Part shown: one piece after another, positions 1 to 7,839 of the stretch | Layout of the letters: every line of letters starts with the position of its first letter | Position numbering within the stretch: the first letter of the stretch is position 1 | Translations under genes and position numbers: made by a program | Notes under the pieces: generated by a model | Databases searched by the model: none | Told to the model about the DNA's origin: nothing | What the model saw: the letters and a program-made list of their open reading frames with translations, nothing else | NCBI RefSeq assembly: GCF_018323985.1 | Contig: NZ_AP024590.1 | Span: 248,001 to 312,000 of the forward strand | Reading direction: 5' to 3' | Length of the DNA: 64,000 nucleotides | Source: Enterobacter kobei | GTDB lineage: Bacteria > Pseudomonadota > Gammaproteobacteria > Enterobacterales > Enterobacteriaceae

Positions 1-190
1 TCCCGCAAAACCGGTTATTAAAGATGATGATAGTGGGCAATACCTCAAGGTTTTACGTGGCGGAAATAATCCTGACCCATCAGGGGATGTTGGATTGACG
101 TTTTTCCGAGGCTACCGAATAAAAGATAATCCTTATCCAGCCAGTACAACAGTACGTTGCGTCGTTAATTCACCGGACCCGATAAAATGA
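1..190 (+). CDS. C-terminal end of a SUMF1-fold lipoprotein (partial, copy 1)
   Basis: The open frame runs in from the left edge of the window and stops at TGA 188-190. It encodes about 62 residues that match the C-termini of the genes at 187-1155 and 2020-2820 almost word for word, including the LRGGNNPDPSGDVG stretch and the RCVVNSPDPIK tail. The stop overlaps the ATG of the next gene (ATGA), so the copies are translationally coupled. It is therefore the end of a further upstream copy of the tandem array. Function is as for the next gene and is not established. Confidence 0.85.
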   Translation, partial: PAKPVIKDDDSGQYLKVLRGGNNPDPSGDVGLTFFRGYRIKDNPYPASTTVRCVVNSPDPIK

Positions 191-1155
191 AACAGAAATC
201 CATAATTTGTAGCCTGTTTCTTTTTCTATTAATCGGTGGTTGCGACAATGCCAGTCAGGTAGTAAACCATACTCCACAAGAGCAGGAAGAATTACAGCAA
301 TACCTCACGCGTATAAAAAAAGACCTTGTTTATGTCAAAGGCGGAACGTTCTGGATGGGAGATTTCTGTAAAAAAATGCGCAATGGTGGCCCTTATTGTT
401 CATCAGAAAAAGACACAAAACCTTTGCACGAAGTGGAGCTTAGTAGCTATTCCATCAGTAAGTATAAAGTAACACATGAAGATTATGAACTTTACTTAAG
501 AATGGCCAGGCTTCCTAAGCAAAAGTTTAAGGAAGATTATGAAAATAAATTTTTATCAGATATAACATTTCTTGCAAATAGCCCTGCCATGATTACATGG
601 TCGGAAGCAGATAATTATTGTAAATGGTTAAATAAAAAAAGCGGCTTGCCTTTTGCTTTACCAACTGAAGCTCAATGGGAATATGTAGCACGTAACAGAG
701 GTGAATTTGTTTTAGTTGCTACTGATGATGGTACCTGGAGAGAAAACGAAAAAACAGGCTCAGGTGTAAATTATGCTACAGATGAAGATAGACGCGAGGT
801 GGCCAATAAGTTTGGAATTCGCAGTCCGTTGATTCATTTTCCGGTTGATAAATACCCTCCTTCCTCCCTTGGGATATATAGCATGTCTGAAAATGGCTAC
901 GAATGGGTAAGTGATTGGTATGATCCTGATTATTATAGCTATTCTCCACTGAAGGATCCTCAGGGGCCAAATAAAGGTGTCATCAAAGATAAAGAAACAG
1001 GGCAATACTGGAAGGTCTTGCGTGGCGGAAATAACCCTGATCCATCAGGGGATGTTGGGCTGACGTTTTTTCGTGGCTACAAAATAAAAGATAATCCACA
1101 ACCCGCGAGTACAACTGTACGTTGCGTCGTTAATTCTCCGGACCCGATAAAATGA
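187..1155 (+). CDS. SUMF1/FGE-fold periplasmic lipoprotein, intact array copy (copy 2)
   Basis: A 322-residue protein with a lipoprotein signal peptide: a hydrophobic core to residue 16, then the lipobox IGGC with the lipidated Cys at 19. Asp20-Asn21 follow the Cys, a Lol-avoidance pair that predicts retention in the inner membrane, facing the periplasm. From about residue 50 it has the formylglycine-generating-enzyme (SUMF1) fold signature: GGTFWMGD, LPTEAQWEY, NGYEWVSDWY and VLRGG. The paired Cys motif of catalytic FGE (CHxSYC type) is not visible, so it is probably not a sulfatase-modifying enzyme. The array precedes a T6SS PAAR gene. By analogy with repeated lipoproteins next to T6SS effectors, an immunity role is an inference. 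The ATG overlaps the preceding stop. This is the only copy in the window with both ends intact. Confidence 0.8.
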   Translation: MKQKSIICSLFLFLLIGGCDNASQVVNHTPQEQEELQQYLTRIKKDLVYVKGGTFWMGDFCKKMRNGGPYCSSEKDTKPLHEVELSSYSISKYKVTHEDYELYLRMARLPKQKFKEDYENKFLSDITFLANSPAMITWSEADNYCKWLNKKSGLPFALPTEAQWEYVARNRGEFVLVATDDGTWRENEKTGSGVNYATDEDRREVANKFGIRSPLIHFPVDKYPPSSLGIYSMSENGYEWVSDWYDPDYYSYSPLKDPQGPNKGVIKDKETGQYWKVLRGGNNPDPSGDVGLTFFRGYKIKDNPQPASTTVRCVVNSPDPIK

Positions 1156-2036
1156 TGCAGAACTCCTTAAAATGTTGCCTGTTTCTTTTCTTATTAAGCG
1201 GTGGTTGCGACAATGCCAGTCAGGTAGTAAATCGTACTCCACAAGAGCAGGAAGAATTGCAACAATATCTCACACGTATAAAAAAAGACTTTGTATATAT
1301 CAAAGGCGGAACATTCTGGATGGGAGATTTCTGTAAAAAGATGCGTAATGGCGGCCCTTATTGTTCATCAGAAAAAGACACAAAACCGCTACACGAAGTT
1401 GAATTAACTAGTTATTCAATAAGCAAGTTTAAAGTGACGCATGAAGATTATAATTTCTTTCTAAAAATGGCTGGCTTGCCAAAGCAACGTTTTAAAAAGA
1501 GAAATTACAATGAAACCTTGGCGAAGATGACTTATCTTAAAAAAAGTCCGGCAATAGTAACTTGGACAGAAGCTGATAAGTATTGTGGCTGGTTGAAAAA
1601 AGAATCCGGAGTACCTTTTGCACTTCCTACGGAAGCACAATGGGAGTATACGGCACGTAGTCGAGGGCAGTATATCTTGACCGCGACGGACAATGGCTTT
1701 TGGCGGGAAAATGAAAAAGATGGTCGTGGTGAAAACTATGCCACTGATGAGGATCGTCGTCTTGTCAGCAATTCCTTTGGAATCAATAGCATATTGATCA
1801 ACTTTCCTGTCGATAAATACCCTCCAAACTCGATAGGATTATTTGGCATGGCTGATAATGGTTATGAATGGGTCAGGGATTGGTATGACCCAGAATTCTA
1901 TCTCATTTCACCTAAAAAAAATCCACAAGGCCCTGACAGGCCTGTTGTAAAAGATGAATCATCAAACCAATACTCTAAAGTATTAAGGGGAGGGGATCAT
2001 CCTGAACGGAACGTTCTGGATGGGAGATTTCTGTAA
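1152..2036 (+). pseudogene. SUMF1-fold lipoprotein, copy 3, C-terminus lost by out-of-frame fusion
   Basis: The N-terminus repeats copy 2 closely: lipobox SGGC then Asp-Asn, and the GGTFWMGDFCKKMRNGG block. The SUMF1 core continues to VLRGGDHPE at about 2000. The frame then runs into the sequence that encodes GTFWMGDF in the other copies, but in the wrong frame, and stops after nine foreign residues at 2036. About 40 C-terminal residues, including the conserved RCVVNSPDPIK tail, are missing. The simplest reading is a deletion between this copy and the next that joined the 3' part of copy 3 to the 5' part of copy 4. It could still give a truncated 294-residue lipoprotein. ATG 1155 is an alternative start; both overlap the TGA of copy 2. 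Confidence 0.75.
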
Positions 2037-2820
2037 AAAAATGCGCAATGGTGACCCTTATTGTTCATCAGAAAAAGACACAAAACCGCTACACGAAGTT
2101 AAATTAACAAGTTATTCAATAAGCAAGTTTAAAGTGACTCATGAAGATTATAAATTCTATCTGAAAACTGCTGGGTTGTCAGAGCAAATTTTTGCACATA
2201 ATTTTGAGAACGAAATGTTGTCTGATATGACTTATTTCAAAAGAAGTCCGGCCATAGTAACATGGACAGAAGCGAATGAGTATTGTAACTGGCTGAGAAA
2301 AGAATCCGGACAACCTTTTTCGCTTCCTACAGAAGCGCAATGGGAGTACGCGGCACGTAGTCGAGGTCTATATATCTTGGTCTCGACGGATAATGGTGTC
2401 TGGCGTAGTAATGCTAAAGACGGTAGAGGCGAAAATTATGCCACCGATGTAGATCGGCACCTTGTGGAGGATGCTCTTGGAATAAATAGTATATTAATTA
2501 ATTTCTCTGTCGATAAATATCCTCCAAACTCGATAGGGTTATTTGGAATGGCAGAGAATGGATATGAGTGGGTGCTAGACTGGTATGATCCTGAATATTA
2601 TAGCCGGTCTCCGGTAAGAAATCCTCAGGGTCCCACAAAACCGGTTATTAAAGACGACGATAGTGGGCAATACCTTAAAGTTTTACGGGGAGGAAATAAC
2701 CCTGATCCATCAGGGGATGTCGGGCTGACGTTTTTTCGGGGCTACAAAATAAAAGACAATCCTTATCCAGCGAGCACAACACTACGTTGCGTCGTTAATT
2801 CTCCGGATCCAATAAAATAA
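2020..2820 (+). pseudogene. SUMF1-fold protein, copy 4, lacking signal peptide and N-terminus
   Basis: The frame opens at an internal Met inside the conserved GTFWMGDFCKK block and lacks the signal peptide, lipobox and about the first 55 residues of the intact copy. From there to the RCVVNSPDPIK tail it is a full SUMF1-like domain, with LPTEAQWEYAARSRG and NGYEWVLDWY. There is no convincing ribosome-binding site at 2020, because the sequence upstream is the end of copy 3 in another frame. Without export it could not work in the periplasm, so it is probably a remnant of the deletion that also damaged copy 3. A frame correction near 2005-2030 would instead give one long chimaera, so a sequencing error at the junction should be excluded. 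Confidence 0.75.
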
Positions 2821-3018
2821 ATTTCCTTGATGTGCTGTAACGCTTTTATTCTACTTTTTTATGCTTTTGCTAAATTAAAATTAAAGGTGACAGTGTTGGG
2901 GTTAGAAATATAGTTATTTATATTTTCAGTGCAATAACAGGTGCGACCTATTAAAGTGCTTGTGTAATAATAATCTTTGAGGTTTTCTCACAGTAAATAA
3001 TTATATGGAGGTGTTTAT

Positions 3019-3276
3019 ATGCTTGGCGTAATACGGATCGGAGATAAAACTTCTCATGGTGGTACCGTTCTTGAGGGCAGCGCTGGTCTGATATTTATGG
3101 GTAAGGCAGTTTCCTGTATGCTGGATAAAGTATCTTGCCCTGTACATGGTGTAACTTTTATCGCAGAAGGAGATGTTGGATCTAAATGGAATGGGCGTCC
3201 TATCGCTTTGCATGGTCATCGATGCGGGTGTGGTTGTACACTGATCACCTCCCTGCCGACGGCGGGAAAACGTTAA
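3019..3276 (+). CDS. PAAR-domain protein, T6SS spike tip
   Basis: An 85-residue protein of the minimal PAAR family. These proteins form the sharp cone on the VgrG trimer at the tip of the T6SS tube and can carry effectors. The N-terminal IGDKTSHGG motif, central SCPVHG and C-terminal LHGHRCGCGC motif supply His13, His43, His65/67 and several Cys as zinc ligands, as in the family. It has no C-terminal extension, so it carries no fused toxin. A good Shine-Dalgarno (GGAGG, 3007-3011) supports ATG 3019. It is followed after 3 bases by the unknown membrane protein. The 198-base gap upstream is AT-rich and probably contains a promoter. Confidence 0.9.
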   Translation: MLGVIRIGDKTSHGGTVLEGSAGLIFMGKAVSCMLDKVSCPVHGVTFIAEGDVGSKWNGRPIALHGHRCGCGCTLITSLPTAGKR

Positions 3277-3279
3277 CCT

Positions 3280-4467
3280 ATGCCTGTAGAAATAAGGAAT
3301 TTGCCAGAACCTAAAGTGTTGCCTAAGCCTCCTGAAAAAATGCGCTGGCTCGTTTTTATAGTTATCTGCACGCTAACTGGGTTTATATTGACACTTTATT
3401 TCTGGCCGGAAGATAAACCAGCAAACACTATTTGGTTTTGGATATGTGCCACTTTGACTCCATCAGCCCTCGGGTTAATATGCTATGCGATAAGATTACA
3501 TCGGTATGAACATCTGTCGGATCAAACTTCACACTGGAACCAGTTATATATAGAGGAATTGAAAAGCAAAGAGGAAGCAGGACAACAGGCATTGGGGATG
3601 CTGGGAATGGCATATGTCACCCCCGCAGCGAAAAATAAACTAGCTGCTGCATTATTGTTGGGTGCAAGCCCTTTGCAAACTGTTTATTGCTCTCGTACTG
3701 CCTCGGTGGTGAGTAATGCACTCCTTCACCCACCAGCTAAAAGCAATACGGTTGCGGAATATTGCTCTCGTTTAGAAATGCACCTTTACACTTTGCTGCG
3801 TATGCTGACGCCTGAGTTGGAACAGTATGCCCTTAATGAGCCTGTAACGGTGCGTATCCGTCACGATCAAACAGTAAGTGATACCTGCTTTCTGAGTATA
3901 TGGCAACGCATTTTCCCGGAGCGATACGCCCTTCATCCTATTATTTTCAGACCCGACGACGATGGGCTTATGTGGCTGGATGAGTGGCTGGACGAGCAGA
4001 GTCCGTCACTTGTACTTTCTGTTGAGGTCAATCTCTTTGGAGATAAAGCTGATAATCAGGCTGAGTCAATTTCATTGTTATTACTGGCTTCGCCAGCGTG
4101 GATAAAGGAAAAGCATACTAGTCCGTTGGCGTTTATTCATCGTCCTGTGCCTGTCATTAAGGCAGTTGAGGCTATAGATGATGTTGTACGCTGGGCTAAG
4201 CTTTCACCTGATGAAGGTTATTTTAACTGGCGAAGTCAACTAACGCCATCCAGCCAGACTGAAATAATTGAGGCTATGGATGCTAAAGGTTATTTATTTG
4301 ATAAAGACCGAGAGTATTCGTTGGACAATTCTTTCGGGAAACCTGATTTCGCTGTTGGGAATATTACGCTTATTTGCGCCTGTGAACATGCAAATTCTAC
4401 ACAAGAACCGCAGTGGATCATGTTAGAAGATAAAATGCCTCAGTGCGTTATCGTACGTCCAGCGTAA
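3280..4467 (+). CDS. Unknown T6SS-associated inner-membrane protein
   Basis: A 395-residue protein of no family I recognise. A Pro/Lys-rich N-terminus precedes two hydrophobic segments at about residues 22-42 and 51-70, with a short acidic loop (WPEDKP) between them. The rest, about 320 residues, looks soluble and is rich in Leu/Ala helices, with a DDDGLMWLDEWLDE acidic stretch near residue 230. The topology suggests two transmembrane helices with a large cytoplasmic domain. It lies between the PAAR gene (3-base gap) and tssM (21-base gap), so it belongs to the secretion operon and may be an adaptor, accessory membrane-complex or effector-loading protein. That role is inference from position only. 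Its base composition is AT-rich like the array upstream. Confidence 0.6.
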   Translation: MPVEIRNLPEPKVLPKPPEKMRWLVFIVICTLTGFILTLYFWPEDKPANTIWFWICATLTPSALGLICYAIRLHRYEHLSDQTSHWNQLYIEELKSKEEAGQQALGMLGMAYVTPAAKNKLAAALLLGASPLQTVYCSRTASVVSNALLHPPAKSNTVAEYCSRLEMHLYTLLRMLTPELEQYALNEPVTVRIRHDQTVSDTCFLSIWQRIFPERYALHPIIFRPDDDGLMWLDEWLDEQSPSLVLSVEVNLFGDKADNQAESISLLLLASPAWIKEKHTSPLAFIHRPVPVIKAVEAIDDVVRWAKLSPDEGYFNWRSQLTPSSQTEIIEAMDAKGYLFDKDREYSLDNSFGKPDFAVGNITLICACEHANSTQEPQWIMLEDKMPQCVIVRPA

Positions 4468-4488
4468 TTCCGCATTAAGGAAAGTTAA

Positions 4489-7400
4489 GTGTACAAAAAA
4501 AGACGATTTAGCACATGGATAGTTGTTATTGTATTGCTTGTAATTGGCAGTTCACTTATCTGGTTTGATAATCCTATTATTCGTTTGCCGACTCAACAAA
4601 AAAAACTGATTGCCTCTCTTACGTTGTTTGGGATTTGCTTTGGATGGTTGCTATGTGATGATTTATTTTTAAGGATATTAAAATCTGTTGTTTCTTCAGA
4701 GTATTTCCGCGCGTTAAATATCCGCTTGATTAATCATAGTAATTCAAAGATTAAAAACCAGGTTAGCGAAACTTCTTATGTAGTTCAAATGAAAAAACTT
4801 CGTGTGGCTTTGCACATGAACTATGGACGCTTTTGGCCTCATAGAATACGTATCATCCTGCTAACTGGCAGTAACAATGACGTAGAGCTGCTTGCCCCAG
4901 GCCTTGCAGACCAGCTCTGGCAGGAAGACAGGGGTACGCTGCTGCTGTGGGGAGGAGAGCCCTCTGCACCCTTAGACGCGGAATGGACAGAGGCTCTGAG
5001 CAAACTTCGCCGCCGTCCCATTGATGGTGTGGTCTGGGTAACCTCTGCTTTCGCACAAAAGCTTCCCCCCTCCAACGATATGATTGAGCGGATGTCACAG
5101 GCATTAACTTCCCGCTGTGGCTTGTCAGGCTGGCGGTTCCCCCTGTATGTCTGGTCCCTGCACGGCACTGAAAGTACAGATGATGTCCGTACTACTCAGG
5201 CCGTGGGCTGCCTGCTTTCCGTAAACTGCAAGCCAGAAGTGTTGCGTAATCAACTTGCAGCGCTGGTACCTTCCTTAATTGAACAAGGAACGCAGCAGAT
5301 CGGTAACTGTCCTAAGCATCAATTTTTACTGCAGCTTGCCGGACAACTAGCTAATGACCCGGATTATCTCGCTGAACCCCTGGGCGCCTTACTCACCCCC
5401 TGGCAACCTCTTCCGCTTGCCGGGATCATGTTCAGTCCGGCTTACATAAATACCACGAGAGCGGTTCGGCACCACTGGGTAAGGGATAATCGCTGGGATA
5501 TCTTGCTGGAGTCGTTGCCTTCTCTGCCCGCTGGCCTTGTGGCGAAAAAACGCGGTGTTGCCTGGGGACAAGTCATGATGTTCATCCTCACGGGCGCTAT
5601 GGTGCTGTGGGGGGCAGGCATGGTGACATCGTTCCTGGTAAATCGCGGAAACATTATCTCAGCAGCATCACAGGTCAGACGCGCCGCCGCCGAACAACAG
5701 CCGCTCCCTGTGCGTCTGCAGGCCCAGCTGGATTTACAGCACACGCTGGATCAACTGACATACCGACAACAGCATGGCGCTCCCTGGTTTAGTCGCGCAG
5801 GCCTGAATCAGAACGATGCGTTACTGAAGGCGCTCTGGCCGCATTATGGAGCCAGCGCACTGCCCCTGGTTCGTGATGCCGCTGCGCGGCACCTTGAGGC
5901 TCAGTTGAATGCTCTGTTAACTTTGTCGCCAGACAATCCACAACGCGAAAGTCTCATGAAACCAGCTTATGACCAGTTAAAGCTCTGGCTCATGCTAGCC
6001 TATCCGGAAAAAATGGACGCAGCCTGGTTTAGCAAAACGTTACTGAAAAACTGGCAACAGCGTAAGGGTATACCGGACAGGCTCTGGCAGGGTAGCGGGC
6101 CGGCCCTGCTGGATTTTTATGCCCGCCATCTTCCCTCACATCCATCATGGCGTCTTGATCCAAATACGCAGCAGGTGAGCCAGGTCCGTACTCTGCTGGT
6201 ACGCCAGATGGGCGCGCGTAATAGCGACGCTTCCCTCTATCAGAAAATGCTCGTCCAGGTGGCGAACCAGTACGCTGATATGCGTTTGTCGGACATGACC
6301 GGCGATACGGATGCGGCACGTCTTTTTACAACGGACGAGGTTGTACCAGGCATGTTCACCCGCAAAGCCTGGGAAGAAACCGTCCGGCCGACCATTGAGC
6401 GGATAGTCAGTGAGCGTAGCGAAGAAATGGACTGGGTGTTAAGCGACAACAGAACGAACGCCTTACAGCAGGCGTCCCCGGATGCATTGCAGGCGAGCCT
6501 TGAGGCGCGTTATTTCGCCGATTTCTCTGCAAGCTGGCTGGCCTTTCTCAACAGTCTGCGGCTCCGTCCGGCCCGGACGCTATCGGATTCCATAGATCAG
6601 CTCACACTGATAGCTGACGTGCGCCAGTCTCCGCTGGTTGCGCTGATGAATACCCTGAGCGTACAGGGTAAAACTGGCCAACTCACTGGGGCATTGCCGG
6701 ATTCGCTGGTTAAATCCGCAAAAGATTTATTAAACCGCGACGAGAAACCTGCTTTTGATCAGCAAACGGGCGTACAAGGCCCGCTGGATAGCACTTTTGG
6801 CCCTGTACTGGCACTGATGGCGAGTGGGGACAGCATGACTCTGAGTCTGAAAACTTTCCTGACCCGCGTCACTCAGGTGCGGCTTAAACTCCAGCAGGTA
6901 GTTAATGCCCCTGATCCCCAGGCGATGAGCAGAACACTGGCGCAAACCGTGTTTCAGGGAAAGGCAGTCGACCTGACCGAAACCCGTGATTATGGCAGCC
7001 TTGTCGCCGCGAGCCTTGGTCAGGAGTGGAATGGTTTCGGACAAACCGTATTTGTTCAGCCGGTCGTACAGGCCTGGCAACAGGTACTGACGCCTGCCGC
7101 TGAAAGCCTCAATACTCAGTGGCAGGCGGCAATCGTCAATGACTGGAACAGTACGTTTGGCGGGCGATACCCGTTAAAAAACACCAGTAGTGAAGTGTCA
7201 CTTCCGCTCCTTGCCCGCTATCTCAATAACGACAGCGGTCGTATCGCTCACTTTTTGCAGACCCGGCTCAGTGGTGTACTGCACAAAGAAGGCAGTCACT
7301 GGGTACCGGACAGTATCAGTGCACAAGGGCTGACATTTAATCCGGCTTTTCTTGATGCCGTGGATATGCTGAGCACTCTGTCTGATGTCGCCTTTGCTGG

Positions 7401-7839
7401 CGGAGAGGCGGGCATTCGGTTTGAGTTGCGCCCCGGAACAGCTAAAGACGTGATGCAGACCGACCTGATTATCGACAGCCAGAAACTCAGCTATTACAAC
7501 CAGTCGCCGTTCTGGAAGCGGTTTAGCTGGCCACATGATACCGAGTCCCCTGGCGCAAGCCTGAGCTGGATAAGTACGCAAGCGGGAACACGACAGTACG
7601 CTGATTTGCCAGGCTCGTGGGGATTGATCCGCCTGCTGGAGAAAGCTGAAGTCACTCCCTATCCAGGCGTAAACAGTAGCTTCAGTGTTACCTGGAAAGC
7701 TCCTGATGGCAGGCCGTTGCATTACACCCTGCGCACCGAGGCGGGGGAAGGGCCGCTTGCGCTGCTGAAATTACGTGATTTCAGATTGCCCGAGCAAATT
7801 TTTAGCGTAAACAGACCCGGAACGGAGGACGTAAATTAA
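4489..7839 (+). CDS. tssM: T6SS membrane-complex protein TssM (IcmF family)
   Basis: TssM forms, with TssL and TssJ, the trans-envelope channel that anchors the T6SS baseplate. The 1116-residue length, two N-terminal transmembrane helices (about 8-26 and 39-57), a third at about 360-383 and a long periplasmic C-terminal domain fit the family. The usual P-loop of the cytoplasmic NTPase domain is absent: the expected position reads LLTGSNNDVELL, near residue 124, without the GKS/T. The start is GTG 4489 with AAGGA just upstream. The TAA overlaps the tssA ATG (TAATG). The first 120 or so codons are AT-rich and the rest GC-rich, an abrupt change around 4830-4880. Confidence 0.93.
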   Translation: MYKKRRFSTWIVVIVLLVIGSSLIWFDNPIIRLPTQQKKLIASLTLFGICFGWLLCDDLFLRILKSVVSSEYFRALNIRLINHSNSKIKNQVSETSYVVQMKKLRVALHMNYGRFWPHRIRIILLTGSNNDVELLAPGLADQLWQEDRGTLLLWGGEPSAPLDAEWTEALSKLRRRPIDGVVWVTSAFAQKLPPSNDMIERMSQALTSRCGLSGWRFPLYVWSLHGTESTDDVRTTQAVGCLLSVNCKPEVLRNQLAALVPSLIEQGTQQIGNCPKHQFLLQLAGQLANDPDYLAEPLGALLTPWQPLPLAGIMFSPAYINTTRAVRHHWVRDNRWDILLESLPSLPAGLVAKKRGVAWGQVMMFILTGAMVLWGAGMVTSFLVNRGNIISAASQVRRAAAEQQPLPVRLQAQLDLQHTLDQLTYRQQHGAPWFSRAGLNQNDALLKALWPHYGASALPLVRDAAARHLEAQLNALLTLSPDNPQRESLMKPAYDQLKLWLMLAYPEKMDAAWFSKTLLKNWQQRKGIPDRLWQGSGPALLDFYARHLPSHPSWRLDPNTQQVSQVRTLLVRQMGARNSDASLYQKMLVQVANQYADMRLSDMTGDTDAARLFTTDEVVPGMFTRKAWEETVRPTIERIVSERSEEMDWVLSDNRTNALQQASPDALQASLEARYFADFSASWLAFLNSLRLRPARTLSDSIDQLTLIADVRQSPLVALMNTLSVQGKTGQLTGALPDSLVKSAKDLLNRDEKPAFDQQTGVQGPLDSTFGPVLALMASGDSMTLSLKTFLTRVTQVRLKLQQVVNAPDPQAMSRTLAQTVFQGKAVDLTETRDYGSLVAASLGQEWNGFGQTVFVQPVVQAWQQVLTPAAESLNTQWQAAIVNDWNSTFGGRYPLKNTSSEVSLPLLARYLNNDSGRIAHFLQTRLSGVLHKEGSHWVPDSISAQGLTFNPAFLDAVDMLSTLSDVAFAGGEAGIRFELRPGTAKDVMQTDLIIDSQKLSYYNQSPFWKRFSWPHDTESPGASLSWISTQAGTRQYADLPGSWGLIRLLEKAEVTPYPGVNSSFSVTWKAPDGRPLHYTLRTEAGEGPLALLKLRDFRLPEQIFSVNRPGTEDVN

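Larger units (their letters stand above)
1..2820 (+). repeat. Tandem array of four SUMF1-lipoprotein gene copies
   Basis: Four direct repeats of a unit of about 965 bp: the end of copy 1, complete copy 2, and copies 3 and 4 fused by deletion. Unit boundaries are ATGA or ATGATG overlaps. The first and last blocks of each unit are nearly identical between copies, while the middle of each gene is clearly diverged. The array is AT-rich relative to the genes from 4.9 kb on. Confidence 0.8.

Noticed and set aside
187..2820. Genuine formylglycine-generating (sulfatase-activating) enzymes
   Set aside because: SUMF1 fold motifs are present but the paired-Cys active site of FGE is not seen, and no sulfatase is nearby.
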